A DNA stretch of 18,588 nucleotides from Thermoplasmata archaeon (lineage in GTDB: Archaea > Thermoplasmatota > Thermoplasmata > Thermoplasmatales > B87-G9), in the NCBI GenBank assembly GCA_003649695.1, contig QMSR01000006.1, positions 1 through 18,588 of the forward strand, written 5' to 3'. The position numbers and the translations under genes were made by a program. The first letter of the stretch is position 1, and each line of letters begins with the position of its first letter. Below the pieces are notes generated by a model, which saw only the letters and a list, made by a program, of their open reading frames with translations, was not told the DNA's origin and did not search any database. Positions 6,835-12,470 of this stretch are shown here, piece after piece.

Positions 6835-7194
6835 TTGGTCAAGGTGGTCCTGGACACGAACGCCCTCCTCGCCCCCTTCTCCCGGGGGATATGGCTGGAG
6901 GACGAGCTCCAGAGGGTCCTGGGTGGGGTGGAGATCTACGTCCCCAGCTCGGTGCTCGAGGAGCTGAGGAGGCTCTCCGGCGGGATGCCGGAGGCCAGGG
7001 CCGCCCTGCTGCTCGCCTCCCGCTACCGGACCGTGGAGGTCTCGGGCCGAGGGGACGAGGGGGTGCTGGAGGCCGCCTCCAGGCTGGGGGCGGTCCTCGT
7101 CACCAACGATGCTAGGCTGAGGGCCGAGGCAAGGAGGAGGGGCATCAGGGTGGCGTTCCTCAGGACCATGAGCAGGCTGGAGGTGGAGGGTTGA
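6835..7194 (+). CDS. PIN-domain ribonuclease (COG1412/VapC9-FCF1-like)
   Basis: A 119-aa PIN domain, a Mg2+-dependent RNase fold. Acidic residues are visible in VVLDTNALL (first Asp near residue 6), SSVLEEL and TNDARLRAEARRRGIRV. The last motif is typical of the archaeal COG1412 group related to eukaryotic FCF1/Utp24, so an rRNA-processing role is more likely than a toxin. No antitoxin-like gene is adjacent. The frame is open from an ATG at 6793, but that start lies upstream of the promoter palindrome. I prefer TTG 6835 (MVKVVLDTN), preceded by GGGTGGA and about 27 nt from the palindrome; GTG at 6826 is an alternative. The stop overlaps the RibK start as TTGA. Confidence 0.85.
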   Translation: MVKVVLDTNALLAPFSRGIWLEDELQRVLGGVEIYVPSSVLEELRRLSGGMPEARAALLLASRYRTVEVSGRGDEGVLEAASRLGAVLVTNDARLRAEARRRGIRVAFLRTMSRLEVEG

Positions 7195-7577
7195 TCCTGG
7201 AGGGCGTGGTCGTAAGCGGCCTCGGGAGGGGTGGCCACTTCCTCTCCATCCCCCACTACCGGAGGCTTCTATCCGAGATCACGGGATTCGAGCCCTACCC
7301 CGGCACCCTCAACGTGCTCGTGGGCAGGGACAGAGCCCTCTCGGCGGTCCTGCGGGGACTCAGGATCCCGGAGGCCGTGGTGGACGGCAGGACCTACGGC
7401 GGGGCCTGGCTGGCGCCAGTGGAGATAGTGGGGAACCCCGAGATCCCCGCCTGGGCGATCCTCCCGGACAGGAGCGCACACCCAGACCAGCTGGAGATCA
7501 TCTCTGACAGGAACCTGAGACGGGCCCTCGGCCTCAGGGACGGGGACAGGATCCTGCTTCGCGTGAAATCAATTTAA
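7191..7577 (+). CDS. ribK: CTP-dependent riboflavin kinase (DUF120)
   Basis: A 128-aa archaeal riboflavin kinase of the DUF120 family, which phosphorylates riboflavin to FMN using CTP. The family pattern is visible: GVVVSGLGRGGHFLSIPHY at the N-terminus (glycine-rich, nucleotide site), then GFEPYPGTLNVLV (about 32-44), with a C-terminal barrel ending GDRILLRVK. Many archaeal RibK proteins carry an N-terminal winged helix; this one is the kinase domain only. The TTG start at 7191 sits in a TTGA overlap with the PIN stop and follows a strong GGAGGTGGAGGG, so the two are translationally coupled. Confidence 0.93.
   Translation: MILEGVVVSGLGRGGHFLSIPHYRRLLSEITGFEPYPGTLNVLVGRDRALSAVLRGLRIPEAVVDGRTYGGAWLAPVEIVGNPEIPAWAILPDRSAHPDQLEIISDRNLRRALGLRDGDRILLRVKSI
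7570..7577 (+). promoter_or_regulatory. Possible TATA element for the 55-aa ORF
   Basis: The AT-rich sequence CAATTTAAG spans the last codons and stop of RibK and lies about 31 nt upstream of the GTG at 7605. It is the only TATA-like block before that ORF. It would give a short 5' leader containing AAGGG. Tentative. Confidence 0.35.
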
Positions 7578-7604
7578 GAACCCGTCCCGCTTAAGCTGAA
7601 GGGA

Positions 7605-7772
7605 GTGAAGGAGGATATCAAGATCCACGTCCAATTCGAGAAGAACGCAACCATTAGCCTCGCCGAGGTCGTCAGACTCATCAAGAAGATCCAGGAGGAA
7701 AACCCGGACAGGGAGGTCTACTTCGACGGAGACCTTATGGCCATCTGCTCCAAGCCGATAAAGAAGGAGTGA
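7605..7772 (+). CDS. Small conserved-looking hypothetical protein, 55 aa
   Basis: An intact ORF starting GTG (protein begins MKEDIKIHVQF) and ending KPIKKE before TGA. It is highly charged, with a predicted strand (DIKIHVQFE), an amphipathic helix (SLAEVVRLIKKIQEE) and two short strands (REVYFDGDLMAICSK), consistent with a small alpha/beta domain. Codon choice (AAG, GAG, GAC, ATC) matches neighbouring genes, and no competing gene occupies this interval. It lies 27 nt after RibK and ends one base before the stop codon of the convergent propeller gene. I do not recognise the family; it was retained for coding character and context. Confidence 0.65.
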   Translation: MKEDIKIHVQFEKNATISLAEVVRLIKKIQEENPDREVYFDGDLMAICSKPIKKE

Positions 7773-7773
7773 G

Positions 7774-9567
7774 TTAGAGGGGAAATTCCTCTATTCCCGC
7801 GGAGACGGTGAAGTTCACCGAGTCCTCCGAGCACCTCCCGTAGAGGTCGTAGACGCGCACGTAAACGGTGTGATTTCCCGGCTGGAGGACCAGCTGGACG
7901 CTCTCGTTCACGCCAACGTTCGTCCACTCCCCGTCGTCCACCTTCACCTCGTAGTGGTCGACGCCGCAGTCGTCTCCCCCCTCCCAGGAGACCGTGACGG
8001 GGTTCTGGACCTCCTCCCCCTCCAGCGGGGAGGTGATGTTCACCCACGGGGACTCCAGGTCGGCGAGGAAAGTACATTCGTCGCTGCCGGTGTTCCCGGC
8101 GCCGTCATATGCCACGACCCTCAGAGAGTGCTGCCCTGAGCCGCCCAGCTGGATCTGAACGGTGGTTGAGGTCCCCGAGTAAACCAGTTCGCCGTCCAGG
8201 TACACGTCGTAGCGCTCGATCCCCTCGTTGTCCTGCCCGGCCCAGGAGGCCGTGATCGCGGCCTCGCCCACGACCTCCCCATCCTGGGGTTGGGTGATCT
8301 GGACCTCCGGGGGGGACTGGTCGTCGGCCACCTTCATGACGCCCGCCTCCTCGTCCGTAGGGTTGGGATCCGTCCTGTACACCACGCTGCTGGAGGCCTG
8401 CACGCCTGCGTCCACCGGTTGCAGATCCACCGACCGGGTCTCCAGGTAGAGGGCGTTTGAGGTAATGGATACCGTCTGCAGGTCGCTCGAGGGTGTGGTG
8501 GAGAAGCCTGCCACGAACATGGCTCCTCCCGGGGAGAAGGCTATGCCCCTGAGCCCCTCCTCCCCCGATCCGCCATAGGTCGCGCCCCACAACGGCGTCA
8601 ACCCCTGATCCAGCTTCGCCAGGACCCCCTGCAGATCCTGGTCGTCCACCCCCTGTCCCGGGACCCAAATGTGACCCTCGGCATCCACCGACACCCCGTA
8701 GAGCTCGGCCGGCATGCCGAAGTCCAGGTAGGCCGCCTGGGTCGTGGAGGACAAGACCGCCACCAGAGGGTAGTAGGTGCTGCCGGACGGCGTATTCGTC
8801 CCGCCGACGACCACCAGGCCGTCACCCAGGGAGGCGCAGTCCAGGAGCCAGTCGGAGCCCGATCCCCCGACGGTCCAGGCCCCCAGCACGTTGCCCGACC
8901 AGTCGAACTCTATCACCAGCCCGTCTGAGGGGCCTGAGCCGTAGCTGGAGGTCGTCCCCACGGCGTAGAGGACGTTCCCGACCTTGGCCACCGCCCTGAG
9001 CTCCTCCCAATCCCCTCCCCCGAGGGACTCGGACCATAGTAGATTCCCTTGGGAGTCCAGGGCCACAATCAGGGCATCCCAATTGTCGTCTTCCTCGATC
9101 GCCCCCACGGCGACGGCCGTATCCCCTTCGTACAACACGTCCATGAGGTAGAGGGAGTCGCCCCCGCTCAGCTCCCTGGCCCAGAGGACGCCGGTGTTTG
9201 AGGACATCTCTACCGCCCAGCCGACGCTGCTCCCGTCGTCGATCTCCCCCACGGCAATGACCGAGGACTCGGGGTCGCCGGAGGCGGAGTAAAAGGCGTC
9301 ATTGGCCGTCCAGCCCATGGTGCTGAGGATCTCCAGGTCCCCCTGAAGGTCTAGTACCGCAACCAGTGCGTCGTAACCCCCGTTCCCGAAGGAGGCCGTC
9401 CTGCCGACCAAGAATACCTTCTCATCCCCGGGAAGGGCGGACCAGAACTCCTCCGATAAGGACCCACCGTAGCCCCTCCTCCATAGGACTCCCGGGATCG
9501 GCTGCGACACGACTACCAGGGCCGTCAGGATCAATAGGGTCGCCAGGGCCAGGGCCGCGAGCCTCAT
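7774..9567 (-). CDS. Secreted beta-propeller protein with two C-terminal Ig-like domains
   Basis: A 597-aa exported protein. Residues 1-22 form a hydrophobic signal peptide. About 27-360 contain five or six repeats resembling SBBP/WD-type propeller blades (W..xYGGSGEE...A...FVAG; DALVAVLDLQG and DALIVALDSQG). Two Ig/fibronectin-like domains follow at about 417-502 and 505-590. Each starts SPP/SPW-V-I-T-P and contains a VSWxGxD..G(I/V)xxYxVxxD pattern and an (H)(S/T)(L/V)xVxxYD strand. No C-terminal anchor is present (it ends IEEFPL), so it is secreted or attached through other proteins. Function unknown: probably adhesion or surface assembly. The ATG at 9565-9567 has its own TATA (9591-9597), so it can be expressed independently of the OB-like gene upstream on the same strand. 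Confidence 0.88.
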   Translation of the reverse strand: MRLAALALATLLILTALVVVSQPIPGVLWRRGYGGSLSEEFWSALPGDEKVFLVGRTASFGNGGYDALVAVLDLQGDLEILSTMGWTANDAFYSASGDPESSVIAVGEIDDGSSVGWAVEMSSNTGVLWARELSGGDSLYLMDVLYEGDTAVAVGAIEEDDNWDALIVALDSQGNLLWSESLGGGDWEELRAVAKVGNVLYAVGTTSSYGSGPSDGLVIEFDWSGNVLGAWTVGGSGSDWLLDCASLGDGLVVVGGTNTPSGSTYYPLVAVLSSTTQAAYLDFGMPAELYGVSVDAEGHIWVPGQGVDDQDLQGVLAKLDQGLTPLWGATYGGSGEEGLRGIAFSPGGAMFVAGFSTTPSSDLQTVSITSNALYLETRSVDLQPVDAGVQASSSVVYRTDPNPTDEEAGVMKVADDQSPPEVQITQPQDGEVVGEAAITASWAGQDNEGIERYDVYLDGELVYSGTSTTVQIQLGGSGQHSLRVVAYDGAGNTGSDECTFLADLESPWVNITSPLEGEEVQNPVTVSWEGGDDCGVDHYEVKVDDGEWTNVGVNESVQLVLQPGNHTVYVRVYDLYGRCSEDSVNFTVSAGIEEFPL

Positions 9568-9571
9568 TACC

Positions 9572-9582
9572 CAGAAAAATAG
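9572..9582 (-). terminator. Possible T-rich terminator for the OB-like gene
   Basis: Read on the minus strand, CCTATTTTTCTGG lies about 11-22 nt after the TAA stop of the triple OB-like gene and just before the propeller gene ATG. A T5 run is the minimal archaeal termination signal; there is no stem. Alternatively it is just part of the short propeller 5' region. Confidence 0.3.
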
Positions 9583-9590
9583 GAAGGGGG

Positions 9591-9597
9591 ATTTAAT
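9591..9597 (-). promoter_or_regulatory. TATA element of the propeller/Ig gene
   Basis: ATTAAAT on the minus strand is centred about 27 nt upstream of the ATG at 9567. It overlaps the stop codon of the OB-like gene. The spacing fits a leaderless transcript. Confidence 0.55.
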
Positions 9598-10516
9598 GGG
9601 AGGTCACCTGGACGTAGGTGACCCCCTGGTACTCGATGCTCACGGCCATGATGGCTTGACCAGCCTGGTAGCCCGTGACCTCAACCTGCTCCCCCGTGGA
9701 CATCATGGACGTCAGCTGGCACGGCGTGTAGGTGGTCCCGTTCTCGGCCATCCAGAGCCCCTTGAGGACCACAGTGTACGTCTGGCCGCCGGACTCGAGC
9801 CTGATTATCCTGCAGCCCAGGAACTGAATGGTACCCTGGACAGTCGTCGTCTCGTTCGTGTACTCGTGCCCCCGGTGCCCGAACATCCTCGTGTAGGTGT
9901 CGCTCTGGGTGTCTATCTCCGAGGCTATGATCCACGATCCCCCGTGGGAGTAGCCGTAGACAGTTACCTGGTCACCGGGCTGGATGGCCTGGAGGACCTC
10001 CGTGCAGTACAGGGTCTCCCCGCTCTCGTTCTCCCACCATCCGGTGACCTTCACGTAATAGGTGCCGTTGGAGGTCTCCAGGGTGAAGTACCTGCAACAG
10101 ACGTTCACCTCCCCAACGGTGCCGGTCACGGATGTCTGGGCCCCACCCCTGCGCTGGAAGGTCCCCTCGTCGAGGACTATCACGGTGGCGACGACCATGT
10201 TGCCATGCCCCCAGTGACCCCCGTGGTGGCCCCAGCCGTGCAGGTAGCCGGTGACGGTCACCTCCTCGCCCAGGTCGACGTAGTGCGAGACCAGGTAGCA
10301 GGAGCTTATCGTCGACCCGTTGGGGTCCTCCCACCAACCCATCACCTTGATCCCGTAGACGGTCCCGTTGTCGGCGGTGATGAAGAACATGTGGCAGCCG
10401 CCGTAGGCGGTCACGGTCCCGCTTACGGTTACCTCCGATCCCTGGGAGAGGACGCCTGCGGCGCCGCCGAGCCCGACCATGGCCAATACCAGAATCAGCG
10501 CAGTCCAGGACCTCAT
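9593..10516 (-). CDS. Secreted protein of three tandem cysteine-paired OB-like repeats
   Basis: A 307-aa exported protein: signal peptide about 1-24, then three diverged repeats at about 28-118, 128-207 and 223-303. Each repeat has V-(S/T/Q)-GT(V/I), a Cys, an NGT/GGQ-TY strand, a G(W/L)W motif (60-62, 159-161, 253-255), a second Cys 30-32 residues after the first (C41/C73, C141/C171, C235/C266), then G(E/D)xVxVxGY (83-91, 181-189, 275-283). The pattern of short beta strands suggests an OB-type barrel closed by a disulfide; this is inference. Repeat 1 carries a His-rich loop (H93, H97, H98, H101, H104), and HRGHE lies between repeats 2 and 3. Several N-x-S/T sequons are present. I do not recognise a named family. 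A TATA sits about 25 nt upstream of the ATG. Confidence 0.85.
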   Translation of the reverse strand: MRSWTALILVLAMVGLGGAAGVLSQGSEVTVSGTVTAYGGCHMFFITADNGTVYGIKVMGWWEDPNGSTISSCYLVSHYVDLGEEVTVTGYLHGWGHHGGHWGHGNMVVATVIVLDEGTFQRRGGAQTSVTGTVGEVNVCCRYFTLETSNGTYYVKVTGWWENESGETLYCTEVLQAIQPGDQVTVYGYSHGGSWIIASEIDTQSDTYTRMFGHRGHEYTNETTTVQGTIQFLGCRIIRLESGGQTYTVVLKGLWMAENGTTYTPCQLTSMMSTGEQVEVTGYQAGQAIMAVSIEYQGVTYVQVTSH

Positions 10517-10533
10517 GTTTCCACCATTCTGGG

Positions 10534-10547
10534 CACTTTAAAAAGTG
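10534..10547. promoter_or_regulatory. Palindrome containing the TATA box of the OB-like gene
   Basis: CACTTTAAAAAGTG has perfect 6-nt arms (CACTTT / AAAGTG) around AA. The minus-strand TATA (TTTTTAAA) lies inside it, about 25 nt upstream of the ATG at 10516. A dyad covering TATA is a typical archaeal repressor site, and a winged-helix regulator gene ends 29 nt away. Confidence 0.55.
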
Positions 10548-10559
10548 ATGCGCCACAGA

Positions 10560-10576
10560 GTTCTGGAACAATGTTC
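10560..10576. promoter_or_regulatory. Alternating GTTC/GAAC half-sites upstream of the OB-like gene
   Basis: GTTCTGGAACAATGTTC contains two overlapping inverted repeats: GTTC-TG-GAAC (10560-10569) and GAACA-A-TGTTC (10566-10576). It lies 12 nt upstream of the TATA palindrome and touches the stop codon of the regulator gene. Possible operator; no binding partner is proven. Confidence 0.4.
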
Positions 10577-10854
10577 TATACCTGGAGTCCGAGCCTCCTC
10601 AGGGACCGGAGGACGTCCTCCAGCTTGACCAAGAGCCTCAGTCCCTCCTCCGTTATGCTGTACTCCACGGACTTCCCCTCCCTCCTCTCGGCGAGGAGGC
10701 CCTTTGAGACCATCTCCTCAAGCATCTCCTTCAGCTTCGAGTAGGGCAGGTTTACGTCGTACATGATCCTCGTGGGCTGGGCCGCGCCCCTGTCCCTGAC
10801 CGAGCGGAGGATCTCGTAGTACAGGGTGACCTTGGTCCTGTACCTACGGGCCAC
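10576..10854 (-). CDS. Winged-helix transcriptional regulator (HTH_45, COG3432)
   Basis: A 92-aa single-domain winged helix of the archaeal COG3432/HTH_45 family. Characteristic pattern: KVTLYYEILRSV, then QPTRIMYDVNLPYSKLKEMLEEMVSKGLL as the helix-turn-helix, then the wing (EGKSVEYSITEEGLRLL) and a C-terminal helix for dimerisation. It is a likely DNA-binding repressor or activator. The start is GTG at 10852-10854, inside an 11-nt overlap with the membrane protein gene. The short ORF ends within the GTTC/GAAC repeats and 60 nt before the start of the OB-like gene, making that gene a natural candidate target. Confidence 0.88.
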   Translation of the reverse strand: MARRYRTKVTLYYEILRSVRDRGAAQPTRIMYDVNLPYSKLKEMLEEMVSKGLLAERREGKSVEYSITEEGLRLLVKLEDVLRSLRRLGLQV

Positions 10855-11404
10855 GGCCCAGCACCCCCCTGAGGAGGGCGGCCAGCAGGGCGGCCGCCAC
10901 TATTGCCTCCCCCAGGAACGGGAACAGCCCCCTCCAGACGTAGTAGGAGCGTATCGCGTGGCCGATGGCCAAGACGGCGTACAGGGCCCTGGTCGCCCCC
11001 CTGTTCCTCAGCGCCACGTACCCCAGGATGGCGGTCGAGACCCCATCCGGGAGGAGGGGGATGATGCTGGCCACCGCCGTCCCGGGGGTTAGGAGCAATG
11101 CGAAGCCCCCGGCCCTGACCGCGGACCAGAGGACCAGGGCCCTGAGCGGGGCCCTGGCCAGGATCTGGATGTCCCCGGGGGCCAGCCTACCCACGGAGCT
11201 CAGGAAGAGGTATCTCTTGATCAGGATCCCCACGGGCATCAGGGCGGATACCGCGATGAGGACCCAACCCAGGGCAATTATGTACAGGGCCCTGTCCCCC
11301 ACCTTCCGGTTCACCAGGAGGATCCTCAGTGCGAGGGCCGCCGAGAGGGCCGCGACGGAGGCCTCGAGGGCGGAGTAGGCGAGGACGAGGTGTAGGATGT
11401 TCAA
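10844..11404 (-). CDS. Multispanning membrane protein, unknown function
   Basis: A 186-aa hydrophobic protein with about five transmembrane segments. Examples are near the N-terminus (LHLVLAYSALEASVAALSAA), ALYIIALGWVLIAVSAL, AGGFALLLTPGTAVASIIPL, and a C-terminal AIVAAALLAALLRGV. Arg-rich loops lie between them (NRKVGDR, RNRGATR). It is not recognised as a family. The TTG start at 11402-11404 (MNILHLVLAY) lies in a TTGA overlap with the NMD3 stop, preceded by GGTGAGG. Its end overlaps the regulator gene by 11 nt, so the three genes form one translationally coupled unit. It may be a sensor partner of the winged-helix protein, by context only. Confidence 0.75.
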   Translation of the reverse strand: MNILHLVLAYSALEASVAALSAALALRILLVNRKVGDRALYIIALGWVLIAVSALMPVGILIKRYLFLSSVGRLAPGDIQILARAPLRALVLWSAVRAGGFALLLTPGTAVASIIPLLPDGVSTAILGYVALRNRGATRALYAVLAIGHAIRSYYVWRGLFPFLGEAIVAAALLAALLRGVLGRGP

Positions 11405-12375
11405 CGGGCCTCACCCGGGATGAGGATGATCTCGTCGTCCACCCTGACCATGAGGACCTTACCCCTCCTGGCCCAGGGGGGAGCCGGGAGCTGCCTCAGC
11501 TCCCCCGACTCCGGGTCGTAGACGTGGGCGACCCCCTCGCCGACGTAGAAGATCTCCCCCTCCACTACGTCCTCGGCCTTGGCCAGGAGCCTCGCCTCCC
11601 TGAGGGCCTCCCAGCGCTCCTTCCTAAGCGCCCCGCTCCAGGCGTCTCGAAGGAGGAACTCCCTGCCCATGGCCTCGACCACGTACCTCCTGCCCCCCAG
11701 CTCCACCACATCTCCCGGCCCGAACTCGGGGGTCCTGACGAGGTAGGTGGATCTCCTGAGCTCCCTGCCGTCCCTCCTGCCGTAGAGGCTGGAGCTCTCC
11801 TTGTACTCACCGCCGAAGGCCTCCCTTACCACCCTGGCGGCCCTCCTGGCGGCGGCCCTGTCCCCCACGTACACATCCACACCTCCCCTCACCCTCTCCA
11901 CCTTGGTGACGAATGCCATCCTGCTGGGGTGGGACTCTACCTCCCTGACGGCCACGTTTGCCGCCTCTTCCGCGTGGGCGCCACGAAGCTGGATGATGGC
12001 CTCGTAGTAGCCCCCGGCCCTGCGGGAGCACCTGTCGCAGACCTCCTTCCTAATCCTGAGCTCCCTCTCCCCCTCCCACTCGGCCCTCTTCCCGTAGACA
12101 TCCAGCGTCAGGCGCAGCCTCACCCTGCTGTCCTCCACCTTCACCTCCCCTCCCAGGAGGGCGTACCGGGGGTCCAGGAGCTGCTCCACCTCCCTGAGCA
12201 CGGCCTCCTCCAGTGGAATCTCCTGCCAGCGCCCCCCGACCCGGAAGGAGCCGCAGACGGGGCACACGACCAGCCTGATGGCCCCCGGCGGGAGGGGAGG
12301 GTGCAGCTCCAGTATGCAGTACTCGCAGAGGCCCTCGTGGACCGCCTCCCTGAGGCCGCACCTGACGCACTTCAT
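11401..12375 (-). CDS. nmd3: Archaeal NMD3 homologue (60S/50S ribosomal export/assembly protein family)
   Basis: A 324-aa protein of the NMD3 family (COG1499). In eukaryotes Nmd3 binds the large ribosomal subunit in nuclear export and late assembly; the archaeal version presumably works in large-subunit assembly. The N-terminal zinc-binding region has C3/C6 (CVRCG), C17/C20 (CEYC), CPVCGS near residue 38 and a later CDRC near 115. A middle region contains SHPSRMAFVTKVERVRGGVDVYVGD, followed by C-terminal beta-rich domains ending MVRVDDEIILIPG, where eukaryotic Nmd3 ends its core. The ATG at 12373-12375 places CxxC at residue 3, as usual for the family. First gene of an overlapping trio. Confidence 0.88.
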   Translation of the reverse strand: MKCVRCGLREAVHEGLCEYCILELHPPLPPGAIRLVVCPVCGSFRVGGRWQEIPLEEAVLREVEQLLDPRYALLGGEVKVEDSRVRLRLTLDVYGKRAEWEGERELRIRKEVCDRCSRRAGGYYEAIIQLRGAHAEEAANVAVREVESHPSRMAFVTKVERVRGGVDVYVGDRAAARRAARVVREAFGGEYKESSSLYGRRDGRELRRSTYLVRTPEFGPGDVVELGGRRYVVEAMGREFLLRDAWSGALRKERWEALREARLLAKAEDVVEGEIFYVGEGVAHVYDPESGELRQLPAPPWARRGKVLMVRVDDEIILIPGEAR

Positions 12376-12402
12376 GACCGCTATCTTTTAACTGTTATCC
12401 GG

Positions 12403-12410
12403 TTTATTGA
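12403..12410 (-). promoter_or_regulatory. Possible TATA element of the NMD3 operon
   Basis: TCAATAAA on the minus strand lies about 31 nt upstream of the ATG at 12375, allowing a leader of a few bases. The AT-rich GTTAAAAG at 12385-12392 is too close to the ATG to be its TATA. Tentative. Confidence 0.35.
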
Positions 12411-12439
12411 AAAAACGGGTCCGCTGATACCCTTCTTCG

Positions 12440-12447
12440 TTTTAAAC
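12440..12447 (+). promoter_or_regulatory. TATA element of the DUF4430/ECF transport operon
   Basis: TTTTAAAC is centred about 27 nt upstream of the ATG at 12471, giving a leaderless first gene. It is a good archaeal TATA match. It is the only clear promoter before the five-gene run to 17223. With no leader, a 5'-UTR riboswitch is excluded for a transcript from this site. Confidence 0.65.
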
Positions 12448-12470
12448 TATAGTCCGATTACGCCGTTACC

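Noticed and set aside
6835..7194. PIN protein as a VapC toxin of a toxin-antitoxin pair
   Set aside because: There is no small antitoxin gene next to it. It is coupled to riboflavin kinase, and its motif style is closer to the FCF1-like COG1412 group.
9596..10744. 382-codon plus-strand ORF opposite the OB-like gene and regulator
   Set aside because: It spans two genes and their promoter region on the other strand and lacks domains. The minus-strand frame has a signal peptide and repeated motifs.
12376..12470. Cobalamin riboswitch before the transport operon
   Set aside because: The gap is only 95 nt, the TATA sits 27 nt before the ATG, and no conserved B12-box-like sequence is seen, so no structured leader fits.
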